Below the pieces are notes generated by a model. That model had not been told where the DNA came from, did not search any database, and worked only from the letters and a program-made list of their open reading frames with translations. DNA of 64,000 nucleotides from Arabidopsis thaliana (Eukaryota; Streptophyta; Magnoliopsida; Brassicales; Brassicaceae), in NCBI RefSeq assembly GCF_000001735.4, contig NC_003074.8, forward strand, positions 18,669,261 through 18,733,260. Reading direction: 5' to 3'. Positions 13,101 through 23,200 of the stretch are shown piece after piece. Each line of letters opens with the position of its first letter. The stretch's first letter is position 1. The translations under genes and the position numbers were made by a program.

Positions 13101-14503
13101 TCATGAAACTCTGTTTGCTTTAAAGCCTCTTTCTTCTTCTTAGTAACACCAAGTACTGGGAATGGATCATGAACATCAAAACCAGAGTCACCAAAGTCTT
13201 TCATAAAAGGATCTTCCACATGAGGTTTGTCACTCTTGAAGAAGGAGCGTTTATCCCTGCAAGAAGTTCATATAGAGATAATTAATTAAAAGAAATTTGT
13301 CACCAGATGCAGAGCCATACTGGAAGAGTTAGTCCCATACCTATTCTGATGTTCAATTCCATACCCATCCCGATTATAAGTTCCCCTGTTGCTGGAACTA
13401 TCCATATTATTATTCCATGGCTGTCTTCCTCCATGCTGATATGGAGCCTCTCTAGCTCCACTATTATTCCAAACATTTTCCCTTGATGATGACAAGACGT
13501 AGTTACTTTTCTTAGCAGCTTCTCTGCCCCTACTAGAGGGCCTTGCTCCATAATTATTATGATTTGCACCTTCATTTTGGAGTGGTGAGGAGACTCTCCA
13601 AGCGTTGGCCTCCCTTCCTCCTCCACTGACAGGTCTTACTTGAGTCAAAGAGGACTTTGCAATTTCATTTTCACGCTGTCCTGGTTTGTCAAAAACATTA
13701 GAAGCAGCATGCTTCTGGGGCAGGACATGAGGCCTCAGATCAAAACCCCTATCCCAAAATGGTTCATTCTTTGAATAGCCATGATCCCTGTCCCGATCTC
13801 TTAAGCCATGACTAGTATCACGTTCATCATCAGCCCAATCAGATCGTGGGGCCAAACGAACAAGAGGCAGTGGCCCTGCAAAATACTCCTTTTTCCTCAC
13901 ATGTTCAGATGAATGTAATCCATCAGAGAAACTAGGACTCTCGCTGAGCTCATTACCAAGCCGGCTACGCCCAGACTGGTTTTGGGGTCTCATATCTACA
14001 AGTGAACTGCTCATACCAGAGACACCTCTCGGCTCTTTTGAAAAATCCTCACCTGCAGCTTGCTTCTGCTTCTGATTCAGACCCTCTTTCTGTTTCTGCC
14101 CAGACACAGAAGCTGAAGGCAAAGAAGCCTTTAGGGACGGAAAATCTTCACCCCTCAAAGTTGCCACTTTCTCTACATGATGAAAAGCCCGTTCCATAGG
14201 CTCAGCTGCACCAACCCGAGAAGCAAGAGACGTATTCAACCCATTACTCCCCCTAGTAACACCTTCACCAGTATGGTTACCAATATCACCATCAGTAGCT
14301 GTAGCAGCAGGCTTACTCCACCCAATACCAGATGAAGCAGGTCTAGTTCCACTCCCAGCGATCCCTCCACCGGAATGAAAACTCGAACCAGACGAATCAA
14401 CTCGCTCATGCTCCTTACGGAGGGAAGGAAGGTTCAAGGGGGGTGGAACAGATAGTTTCTGCCCAGCATTTTGCGAGCTTCTTGGCCGTGAAAGGACAAC
14501 CAT
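7176..14503 (-). CDS. PRRC2/BAT2-like long disordered protein
   Basis: Eight exons read on the minus strand: 14503-13341, 13256-9971, 9874-9684, 9587-9440, 9121-8923, 8836-8564, 8485-7839, 7751-7176. All join in phase, giving about 2160 residues from the ATG at 14503. The start region (SVPPPLNLPSLRKEHE, then GIGWSKP) resembles the BAT2_N domain of animal PRRC2 proteins, which are RNA-associated translation and stress-granule factors. A charged coiled coil rich in Glu and Arg (EEERRRIIEEQERVIELAR and following) lies at the start of the large second exon. The rest is low-complexity, rich in Ser, Pro, Gln and Gly, with a PPQQQQQQ tract and His-rich run near the C-terminus. Family assignment is inference from the N-terminal pattern. 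I recall the locus as AT3G50370. Conserved-looking N-terminal sequence lies upstream in another frame (14504-14685, listed separately). Confidence 0.85.
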
Positions 14504-14685
14504 ACTTCTCCTCCTCCAACACCACCACCGCCATATCCACCACCTCCTCTCCCCCGCCCATAACCTCCAGATTGATTATACTGATGATGAGATTGATATC
14601 CATAAGACTTATTCAGATTCACAGACGCGTACTTGTTTCCATCTCCATGATTAGCCATTTCCCGCTTCCGCCGGTCACTGAACAT
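14504..14685 (-). other. N-terminal BAT2_N-like block out of frame with the main ORF
   Basis: Reading from ATG 14685 (or ATG 14658) gives MANHGDGNKYASVNLNKSYG and then a Gly/Tyr-rich linker. It looks like the first part of the BAT2_N region. It runs in a different frame from the main protein at 14503: the linker reads GGGVGGGEVW through the codons that in the other frame read MVVLSRPRSS. A shift of two bases in the GGAGGAGGAGAAGT run would join them. A 47-nt intron (GTATGG to GGGCAG) would also restore frame, but it is shorter than normal plant introns and would delete conserved sequence. It may be a genuine frameshift, an upstream ORF, or a sequence error. Confidence 0.6.
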
Positions 14686-15398
14686 CCCCAACGCATCAAA
14701 CCTTAAACCTAGATCTGATTCTTCTCCCAGTCAAATTTGTTCGCAGTGTATTGCCTCAGATCTACTAGAGTGACGAATTGATCAAAAACTGGAAAATCAA
14801 TCCAAGAATCTCCCCTGAATCAAAAACACCAAAATTAAACAATCAATTCTCAGATTCGATCCTTGATAAAACCAGCGTCGAACAAACGCAGAGCTTAAGT
14901 GATGGAAAAATCGACGAGTTAGGGTTTCGTTTTCGCTTTTAAATCAGCTCGAAACGGCGTGTAGGAAGGGGCGCAAAATTACCTACGGCGGTGGTGGGCG
15001 TATGATATCGACGACGGTGGCTAACGTGCGCTGATGTCAGACGACGAAGCGCGAGGGAACGAATCGTCGGGAAAAAAGGAAAGCCCTACCCCTACTCACT
15101 GCCTCTTTGTCGGAGATAAAACCAAAACAAAAAAAAAATATACAAATTCAAAAAAAAAAAAAAAAAAAGCTGAGGCACGAGAGATAAACCAGGACAAGTT
15201 TTACTCTTTTTATGTTTTTGACCCCGTATTAATCAATCATCTCTTTATTACCCCATAATTCTCAATTTGATACATATAGTACTCTGCTTTCAATTACGCT
15301 ACTTTCGATTATTAGAAACATGTAAAACTTCGAAATTAGAAACAAAAAGATATTAGTTTCTTACAATTAAAACAAAAATACAAAATAAAACCCTAACC
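14686..15398. other. 5' region of PRRC2-like gene, with poly(A) run
   Basis: This holds the presumed 5' leader and promoter of the minus-strand PRRC2-like gene and the far 3' flank of the next gene. A homopolymeric A run lies at about 15150-15168. A plus-strand frame starting at ATG 15034 is mostly Lys repeats read from that run, and I do not regard it as a gene. Confidence 0.5.
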
Positions 15399-15507
15399 CT
15401 ATACTCTCCGGTTGATGATGAAATCCTCGTGAATCTCTAGTCTATACTCGTCCATTGATGATGTAAACCTTCGTACGTAGTCCTCGTGAATGATCTCTTC
15501 TCTTCCG

Positions 15508-15861
15508 TTAGTGAACTTTTCTTTGGAGGATACTTTTCCAGTGATCAATGACGGCGTTAGACTCAGACCTGATTTTAGGGTTACCGTTCTTAGAGAGAAA
15601 GAGAAGAACGCGTAAACCGTCGGTTTTGCTAATAAGACGAGCGTTGAGAGGTAAGGTTCGCATATGTCTAAGGATCTCAACGCATTGTATGGCTTCCGGA
15701 GAGACTATGTAAAACCCTTTGTCTCTTGCAACATGAGCGGCTCTTATGGCGGTGCTAATTAGTTCTTCAAGATGCTTCGTTCTTATCGTTCTTCCTTTCT
15801 TGCTTCTTCTCTTCACATGATCGTTCACACATGGTGGTGGGAGATCATCAGAAAAATCCAT
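15508..15861 (-). CDS. Small TFIIS N-terminal (LW)-domain protein
   Basis: A single-exon frame from ATG 15861 encodes 117 residues. The C-terminal half (VEILRHMRTLPLNARLISKT, then LLFLSKNGNPKIRSESNAVI and HWKSIL) matches the helical bundle of the TFIIS N-terminal/Med26/IWS1 family: a Leu-rich helix, a T-G-L turn, a K-x-GNP-x-I motif, and a terminal W-K. These domains dock transcription-elongation and Mediator factors. The N-terminal half is basic (KRRSKKGRTIRTKHLEELI). The protein ends directly after the domain and lacks the zinc ribbon of true TFIIS. A second frame remains open past the stop to 15399 and encodes a charged stretch, so a truncated gene is possible. The TATA box lies at 15981-15990. 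I do not recognise a symbol. Confidence 0.65.
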   Translation of the reverse strand: MDFSDDLPPPCVNDHVKRRSKKGRTIRTKHLEELISTAIRAAHVARDKGFYIVSPEAIQCVEILRHMRTLPLNARLISKTDGLRVLLFLSKNGNPKIRSESNAVIDHWKSILQRKVH

Positions 15862-15980
15862 TGTGTGTTTGAGAGAAAAACAACGCAGAGAAAACGTACT
15901 TAAGAAACTAGGGCTAGAAGAAACTCGAGAGAAAACAGAGGGATATTGATGAATAATGTGGGTGATGAGACTACTCGTCT

Positions 15981-15990
15981 ATTATATATA
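15981..15990 (-). promoter_or_regulatory. TATA box for the TFIIS-N-like gene
   Basis: On the minus strand this reads TATATATAAT. It lies about 120 bp before the ATG at 15861, leaving room for a short leader. Function is inferred from sequence and spacing. Confidence 0.5.
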
Positions 15991-16149
15991 GAGAGATGTT
16001 TCCAAATTTTGAGATGGGATTGTATTTCGGAAAAAAGGAAATTACAATTTTGATTATTATTATTTTTGATCAATATAATGTACGTCGGTTTATTTGAGAT
16101 CGCCACATATATATTTCCTTTTTCTTATAATAAATACTTGATAAATCTG

Positions 16150-16841
16150 TCAAGAGATTACAACACTTGAATCTCGATGAGAAGAAGAAGGGGAAGAAGA
16201 CGGAGAAGAAGCTTCACCTAGTCCTTGATTTGGACCACACGCTTATCCATTCGACTCTTGTTTCGTAAATTTCTAAAAAGGAGAAGTATCTACTCGAACA
16301 AGTCGATTCAAGGCTAGATTTATGGAGATTCAACAAAGGCCATTCCAATGAGTATATCATTAAACTTCGACCTTTTCTTCATGAATTTCTATTAGGAGCC
16401 AACGAGCATTTCACTATGCATGTTTACACAATGGGGTTATTCACTTACGCACAGACCGTGTTGAAGTTGATTGATCCGGACAAAGTTTACTTTGGAGATC
16501 GAGTCATAACCAGTAAAGAAAGTCCTAGTAAGAAGACACTTGAGCTTGTTGTGGCTGATAAGCAAAGTGTCGTAATTGTGGATGATACTAGTGATGTTTG
16601 GCCTCATGACAAGAGCAACTTGTTGCAGATCACCAAGTATGAGTAGTTTTTCAGAGATGGTGATGACAATACAAAGTCGAAATCTTACGCAGAAAAGAAG
16701 ACGGACGAGTGTCCAGACAACGGATCATTGGCGAATGTTCTCAAATTTCTCCTACAGATTCTAAAAAGATTCCAAGAGGAGTTGGATTCACAAGACTTGA
16801 GGCTGTTGATACATGGTCCTTGCAGACAAGGCTGCTTCTGA
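16150..16841 (+). pseudogene. FCP1/CPL-type Pol II CTD phosphatase-like pseudogene (HAD family)
   Basis: One frame reads a recognisable FCP1-homology domain with two internal stops. It begins with KKLHLVLDLDHTLIHSTLVS, which contains the DLDHT catalytic motif of HAD phosphatases. A TAA follows at 16266-16268. The frame continues through KLRPFLHEFL, HVYTMGLFTYAQTVLKLIDP, DRVITS and VIVDDTSDVWPHDKSNLLQI. A TAG follows at 16644-16646, then FRDGDDNTKSKSYAEKKTDE and ANVLKFLLQILKRF until TGA 16839-16841. Arabidopsis has several short genes of this CPL3/CPL4-related family. The order of motifs is intact and there are no introns. No ATG in the right frame precedes the motif. It therefore looks like a once-complete copy disabled by point mutations. 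The stretch 16416-16646 is still open, but it lacks the catalytic motif. Confidence 0.85.
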
Positions 16842-17266
16842 CTGAATGTACGTATTCAGTCCAAAACGTTACTTTTCTTCAAGGTATTTGTAATGAATCA
16901 CTTGAGTAATTTTAGTTGATTGGTTCTCATAATTTTGATGATCAATGTTCAACGTCTCTCATTCCATTTTTATTCCTCTTATTGGTCACGCCAAGTTGAG
17001 TAGAATCTTGTTTACAAAACTGTTCTGAACTTCTGATCAACAAATTACATGTCTTTGCTTGGGGGACAAGTTTAATAACCCCATTAAAACTATATTGGCC
17101 GATATATCACACCTCGGATGCAGAAGACTTCGAAATCGGTCTCATAGTCCTATGTTGATGAATCGTGATTGATGCAGAGAAGAGGAAAACAAACGTAAAG
17201 GAGCTTTATTGCTTTTATTTTATGTAATGGTTCTATTATAGAAGAATATATATACAGAGGAAGTGA
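16842..17266. other. Spacer between CTD-phosphatase relic and VPS13 gene
   Basis: This includes the probable 3' UTR of the minus-strand VPS13 gene. No coding potential is seen. Confidence 0.5.
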
Positions 17267-20200
17267 TTATTGTTCACTGCTTTTATCGAGAAAACTTAAC
17301 AAAAACCCACTCACAATCCGGCGAGCAATTGGATTAGGAATTTGTCGGCACAAACGTCCGTCGATGTAAGCTACGATACCTGAAGCAACGAAGTTCCCAA
17401 TACCAGCTTTCCACATGAACTTCATTTTCTTCTTCTTATTGTCACTAACTACTGGTACCATTGCAGTATTGGAACCACTGTCACTTGTCTCGGCCTCTGC
17501 TTCTTCTTTCTTTGGCCTTAGACTTGTAATGGCCTTAGTGGCGTGCTGTTTCAATATGCGAATTGCAAAACTGACGAATAGATGTTCACACAATGTCAAC
17601 ACCGTTGGTCCGATCTTCCATTCCTGTGATCATATTGAGAGAGATATTCACATGACTGAGGGTGTTTATGTTTATGCAGAGAAAAGGGATTGGAATTAAA
17701 CCTTGTCTCCATGGAGACGGCGACGAGGACGAGAGCTTGAGGGATCTCCTTTGAGTAAACCCCTGCTTTCGAGAAAATCTTTAACACGGTCTATCATCTC
17801 ATCTATGAGAGAATTGCTTGGTGGGAGGTTTTTCAGGAAAACCTATAAGTGAAATATGTTCGGTCAGTAACGGAAATATGTTGGTATTAATCATCTCTTG
17901 GAAACATAATGAATCGGTTTACGTTTTCTTTTATTGGAATGGCAAAGCAAAACTAAGTTCGAGAAATATTATTTACCTGATCGTCAATGACTTTGACTCT
18001 GAGATACTCTTGCCTATACATTGTATCCAACATAGCTTGAAGGTATCCTTCGATGTATAACTGCAAAGGAGTGAATTTGAGCATACACGTAGATGGACAT
18101 TAGAAAAAGCTCTACGCATAGAGTTTTCTCAGTTCTCTTTTATACTCTATAAAAATGAAAATATTTAAATTGAAAGTAGAAGACAAGGCATAAAATATCA
18201 CCTCATCAATACCGGGGTTACGATCAAGCTTAATTGTTCTATCAGGGCCACCTTCCATCAAAGCTGTTCCTATCACAGACGGTTCCATTGCCAGTTTAAG
18301 GATTCCATGGTGGAAACCGCTAACCTGAGAGAAGAGAGGGAGATTATAAGAAAGACGATAGTGGTAATTAAATTCAACCTACCGGATAATAAGTAGATGA
18401 GTCCTCACCAGTCCATCAACACCTTTCATTTCTGCACCCCTCAGAACAGAATCGGAGATTTCAGTGAGAGCAACAAAGACGACATTGGATCCTGCTGTTC
18501 TTAGCTGCAACATGGTATTTGCATAAGAGGTTGAATGGAAAAAGCTAGAAAATTCATCAGCCATATACTATATGATACTTACAGTTTTCCCAAGATCACC
18601 AAAGTAACGTCTTGTCCCTGACAATCCTTTGTTGTCAATAAGTTTGCTGAGGAGTTTGAAGGTGCCTACAACAGATAGAAGCAAATTATATTTCCACCTT
18701 AATTGAGATTTAATACATATGGAAGCCAAAATTTAAGGTAATGATACCACGAATGCTCATTGCTTACCCACTGTCAAACCAGGGACGTTCACCAAGCCAC
18801 GAGAAGGATCAAAAAAGGCATCAAGAGAGGACGATGAAAAATCATCAAACATGGATGCGAAAGCTGGAGGAAGCAACGGACTGCCCTTTGCTATGTAGAT
18901 TGCTCTCATTGCATACCTAGGGAGCACTTATGCAAGTTAATAATATCTAAAAACAGAGGGCAGCTAACTTCGGAGCTTTTAGCATAGAAACAAAAGATGA
19001 TACCATGAGTAATGTTTTACACATCGGAGAAGTAGTTCGCGAACAGTTATTAAAGCATGAGTGACCAATACACCATTTAGCTCTACAACCATATTTTTTA
19101 TATGTGGAACCTACAGAAAACGAAGTACCAGACAAGCATTAGCTCATATAATATGATGTGCATGTGAATATACGCAAAACAGCAAAATTAAGAAGATAAA
19201 ATGAAATTTCTGATGCCCATACCTTAACCACACTATGCAGTAATGACCTCAGAGTTTCTTGAGCTGAGTTATAGCTCGAATATGAACTCCCAGGAACAAA
19301 ATTAGCAGTAATCTAATTGAAAAGGAAAAGAGAAACAGAGGTAGAATTTAAAACACAACATAGAGTAGAAACTGAAAAAGGAGGCAAATAGAGCAACTGT
19401 TAGAGCAAACCTTTATTGGGTGGATTTCAAAATGATCAAAATAATATTGACTACTTTGCGTGTTTGTACTGAGAGATGATCTCCAAAATGCCACAACTCT
19501 CATTAAAGTCTCTTCGTCTAGGTTCAAATTGACTGGCTGCAATGTAAAACGTAAGAATATCATATCCAGCAGGCATATATGACAATACAATCAATACTTA
19601 AAGAGCCAGAAGTTGACTCTGGCTATTAAAATTCCCGTCACTAATTTAGACAGTGTGAAGAGAAAAGGGTAAGGAAAATTTCAAGAAGAGTGACACAGTA
19701 ACCGCCTATACCTGCAAAACTATCGAGGAGTGCTTGACTTGTGTGACGCTGGAACCACTTGATACTAGAATGAATACACATTTGAATAGACAACCATTTG
19801 CGTCACTTGAACTTGATTGATGCTGACGAAGCATGGCTGCAAAGGGTGCCCCTGCCCATTTGTGATCCACATTTAGAGCCTGCAGTATCCAAAGACAAAA
19901 TTCATGTCTTATTTCTGCAACCCTGAAAACCAAGCCAATCTATTGCACCTCATAAGATTATACCTCTATACATAATTGGTTAAATTTTTGCTGGTCAGTG
20001 AACATGGAATGAAGACCAACATTCTCAAGTCTCGCCACCAGGATCGGAGAATAAGACACGACAGTTTTCTCCTCTGCATTCTACATAAACATTTGAACAC
20101 AAAATCAAATCTAGAAGGCAAAGGAAAATTTTAGGTTGTCGCAAACAAATGCAGGAAAACAGGTATGGTGGTACAATACAGACTTACTTGCTTCACTTTT

Positions 20201-23200
20201 TCAAGTAAGTGAACTCCTAAATGGGTTACTCGGAATTGAATTTTCGAACGAGATTGGAATGCTGAGTCTCCTTTAAGGCTTTCTGAAACTTCACAAATGC
20301 GAATGACTCGAGTCAGGCCATCTGCATAGACTTCATATCCGACCTTTACCATAGGGATTCTACTCAATTCCTTGTCAGCCGTTTTATGATCTTTGGCCTT
20401 CTTTTTCATCATTAAGTGTGAGGCTATGCTTCTGTGCTGAGTTGCCTTGAAAAGGGGTTTCCATGGACGGACCTTATCTAAGCTGACTTCACGCAGAGGT
20501 ATCATGCCTGCAAAATTAAATTTCCAGCTTTTTGGTCAATAAAATAACTATGAGTGCTCAGTAGATTGGAAACATGATTTAAACTGCTGAATATTCTTCT
20601 TCCTAGTAAACCTAGGACGTTATGAAGGTTGATAATTTCTAAGCAGGAACAATGTTGGAAGCCAACTATTACCATCTACTATAACTACAAGCTTGTGAGG
20701 AAGTGTCATATCATCCCATGCATAATCAGCCCCACTTCCAGGTCCAAGTACTTCAATCTCTGATGAATCCTACAATTAACAAATAACGAGCAGTGAAATG
20801 ATGCACATAATTCATAAACACATATGTAGCGAAGACAGTAAGTAGGAGCTGACCAACCTTTTGGTAGTACGTGAGAGATGCAGAATGCAAGAAATTCTCA
20901 ATGCGATATGGTGGTGGGGTATTTGGTGGTTTTTGGAAGTGCACAGCAAGAGTTGAACCTTCTTCAGTAACATTAACAGATGCAAATTCAATTGCGCCTC
21001 TGCCTGCTTCACCTGACTGCTTTCTGAACTTAATGAAAAAACACCCAATTGAAGTGATGCATAATGGGCCTGACCAACTCCAGTTTGCTTTGTTCAACCG
21101 GAACTGAATGAATATCAATGAATTTGCACTGTCACTTCCGTGCTTTTTGATAAAGTTTTCGAACAGATGGAGTTCTTTCTTCTGAATGGTTTCTTCCTGC
21201 AACCGCAAGGCTGCTCTCTGCTTGCTTTTGATGGTGATTATGCCCACAGAGTCATCCTTCCCAATAAAACAGAAAAGTGATAGAAAGAAAAGTAAATAAA
21301 TCATGTTTATGAGAGGAAAGCAAATAAATAAAGGACACAAAACGAACCTGAAAATAGTGCTGACGGATGTTGATAGTCTCTTCTGATTCATTGATTACAA
21401 GATGTCTCGGAACAAAAGTCACAATCCGTGATGGAACTAGCATTTTACTTGAGATTGATCTAACTGACAAACCAAACCTTGTTACATACCGAAACCCAGA
21501 CTCATCTTTTGTTCCCAAACTAATTTCGGTAAGTCCTGATAAAGCATCCAAATCCAACACTGCTTCAGTAGCCCCATGACCATCAGCCAATATGACACCA
21601 ACCTTGCGAGATCTGGCCAAACAAGATGCTGAATAATTTCTGAAAAGATATTGGGTGAAAATAACTATGTACTGAGCACGGATAGCATACCTTAAAAACC
21701 ACGACCCCTCTGTCTTTGGGGGTAAATACAATCCAAACTCAGGTGGGACAATGTGATCAAGTTTTTCCATATCCTCTCTACATTGTTTACTGTAAATGTA
21801 AATAGCCATCACCAATTTAAAGGATATTTTGATTTCTTGTCAAATACCTGGATAGAGGCTTCTGATCAGGGGGAAAGAAAAACAAGGTGCAGTCTGAGTC
21901 GTTTTTAAGAATGTACGATGTGAAAACAGCTGCCTGTACCAACCAGAAAGATATTTGTTAAGAGAAAGCAACCAAGAAGGAAACAGATGATAAGATAAAA
22001 TCACGACCTCCAGTATGCCTCTTTTCCCTAAAGACAATCTCAAGGAAGCACAGTATTTTCCGCCGGAAAAATCAAGATCAACATCCAAACATTGTGCATC
22101 ATTCTTCTGTTTCTGTAACTTCTTGACCCACTGACCACTATTGACTGGTTTGCAGCTCGCTTGGGAAGTAGTGAGAGTAACTCTAAAGTATATCATGTCT
22201 GGATTAACATAGAAGTCAATTGTTTTTCCGCTCTGTATAGTTGCATGTTTGCCAATGCTGTGTCTCTCCATCGAGGTGTTCTGATCTGCGAACGAGATAA
22301 AAATGTTAGGGGCAGAATACAGGTCACCCAAAAAGCACATACTTTTCTGCAGTTACCAGTTTCTGTCAATAAAATGGCTGCTTCGGAGGAAAGGAAATTC
22401 GACACCTGCACAGTGGGCAAAAGAAAAATTTCCTTTTGCTCTCGCAATGCAATACATGCTTTCTGTTTCTCAAGTACATCAGAGGATGCATCAGGCCGTA
22501 TGATCGATACTTCCCTTCGAATGCTATGGATCAGAAAATGCACCTTCCCAACACACTGACTTTCAGATGTAACAGAGCAATATGTAGTAGTCAAGGAGAC
22601 CTTCACTGATTCGATAGATAAAGCCTTTTTAACTCCATAACTTAATTTATCAAAAATTCCTGTTAGGCGTACCGCCTTGCCTCCTTCAAGCTCTTCTGAC
22701 CATTCACTTCCCAGAGACTTCTCACCCTCAAACAAAGTTTCGAAAGATTCAGGTCTGAAAGAGAGTGAAAAATTACCTGCCATTTAATGTGCAAAATCAA
22801 TCAGATTACCATTAACAACAATAACTGTGGTTGATTATCCTGTACGCTAAGAGAAACTAGACTTCTGATATTACCTCTAGAACTAATGTAAATAAATATA
22901 GGAACTTACAATCATTTAATACACAGAAAGACAAACTGATGGAAACCTAGTTGCATACTTTATTGTGATGAGGGGCCATATAAAACTTGCTCGAATGTTT
23001 CAAGTTATATATATTGTAGCAGGAAACCAAAATACTACCAGTGAAACCTACCAACAGCTAACGATGTCAATGCCTTCTTCATATCTCCTGATGAGCTTAT
23101 GGCATTAAATGCTGCGACTGAATCATCAATTGAACCACCAGGCTTCAGAGGCACAGAAGCAAATTCGTCTCTCTTCTGTTTAGATCGTTGAAAACGTATC

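Noticed and set aside
15034..15258. Frame from ATG with a Lys-rich middle
   Set aside because: The Lys run comes from the poly(A) tract; no family resemblance, and it lies in the leader/promoter region of a neighbouring gene.
15384..15402. AACCCTAACCCTA telomere-like repeat
   Set aside because: Only about two units, next to the 3' end of a gene. A telo-box-like match, but too short and wrongly placed to be called an interstitial telomere or promoter element.
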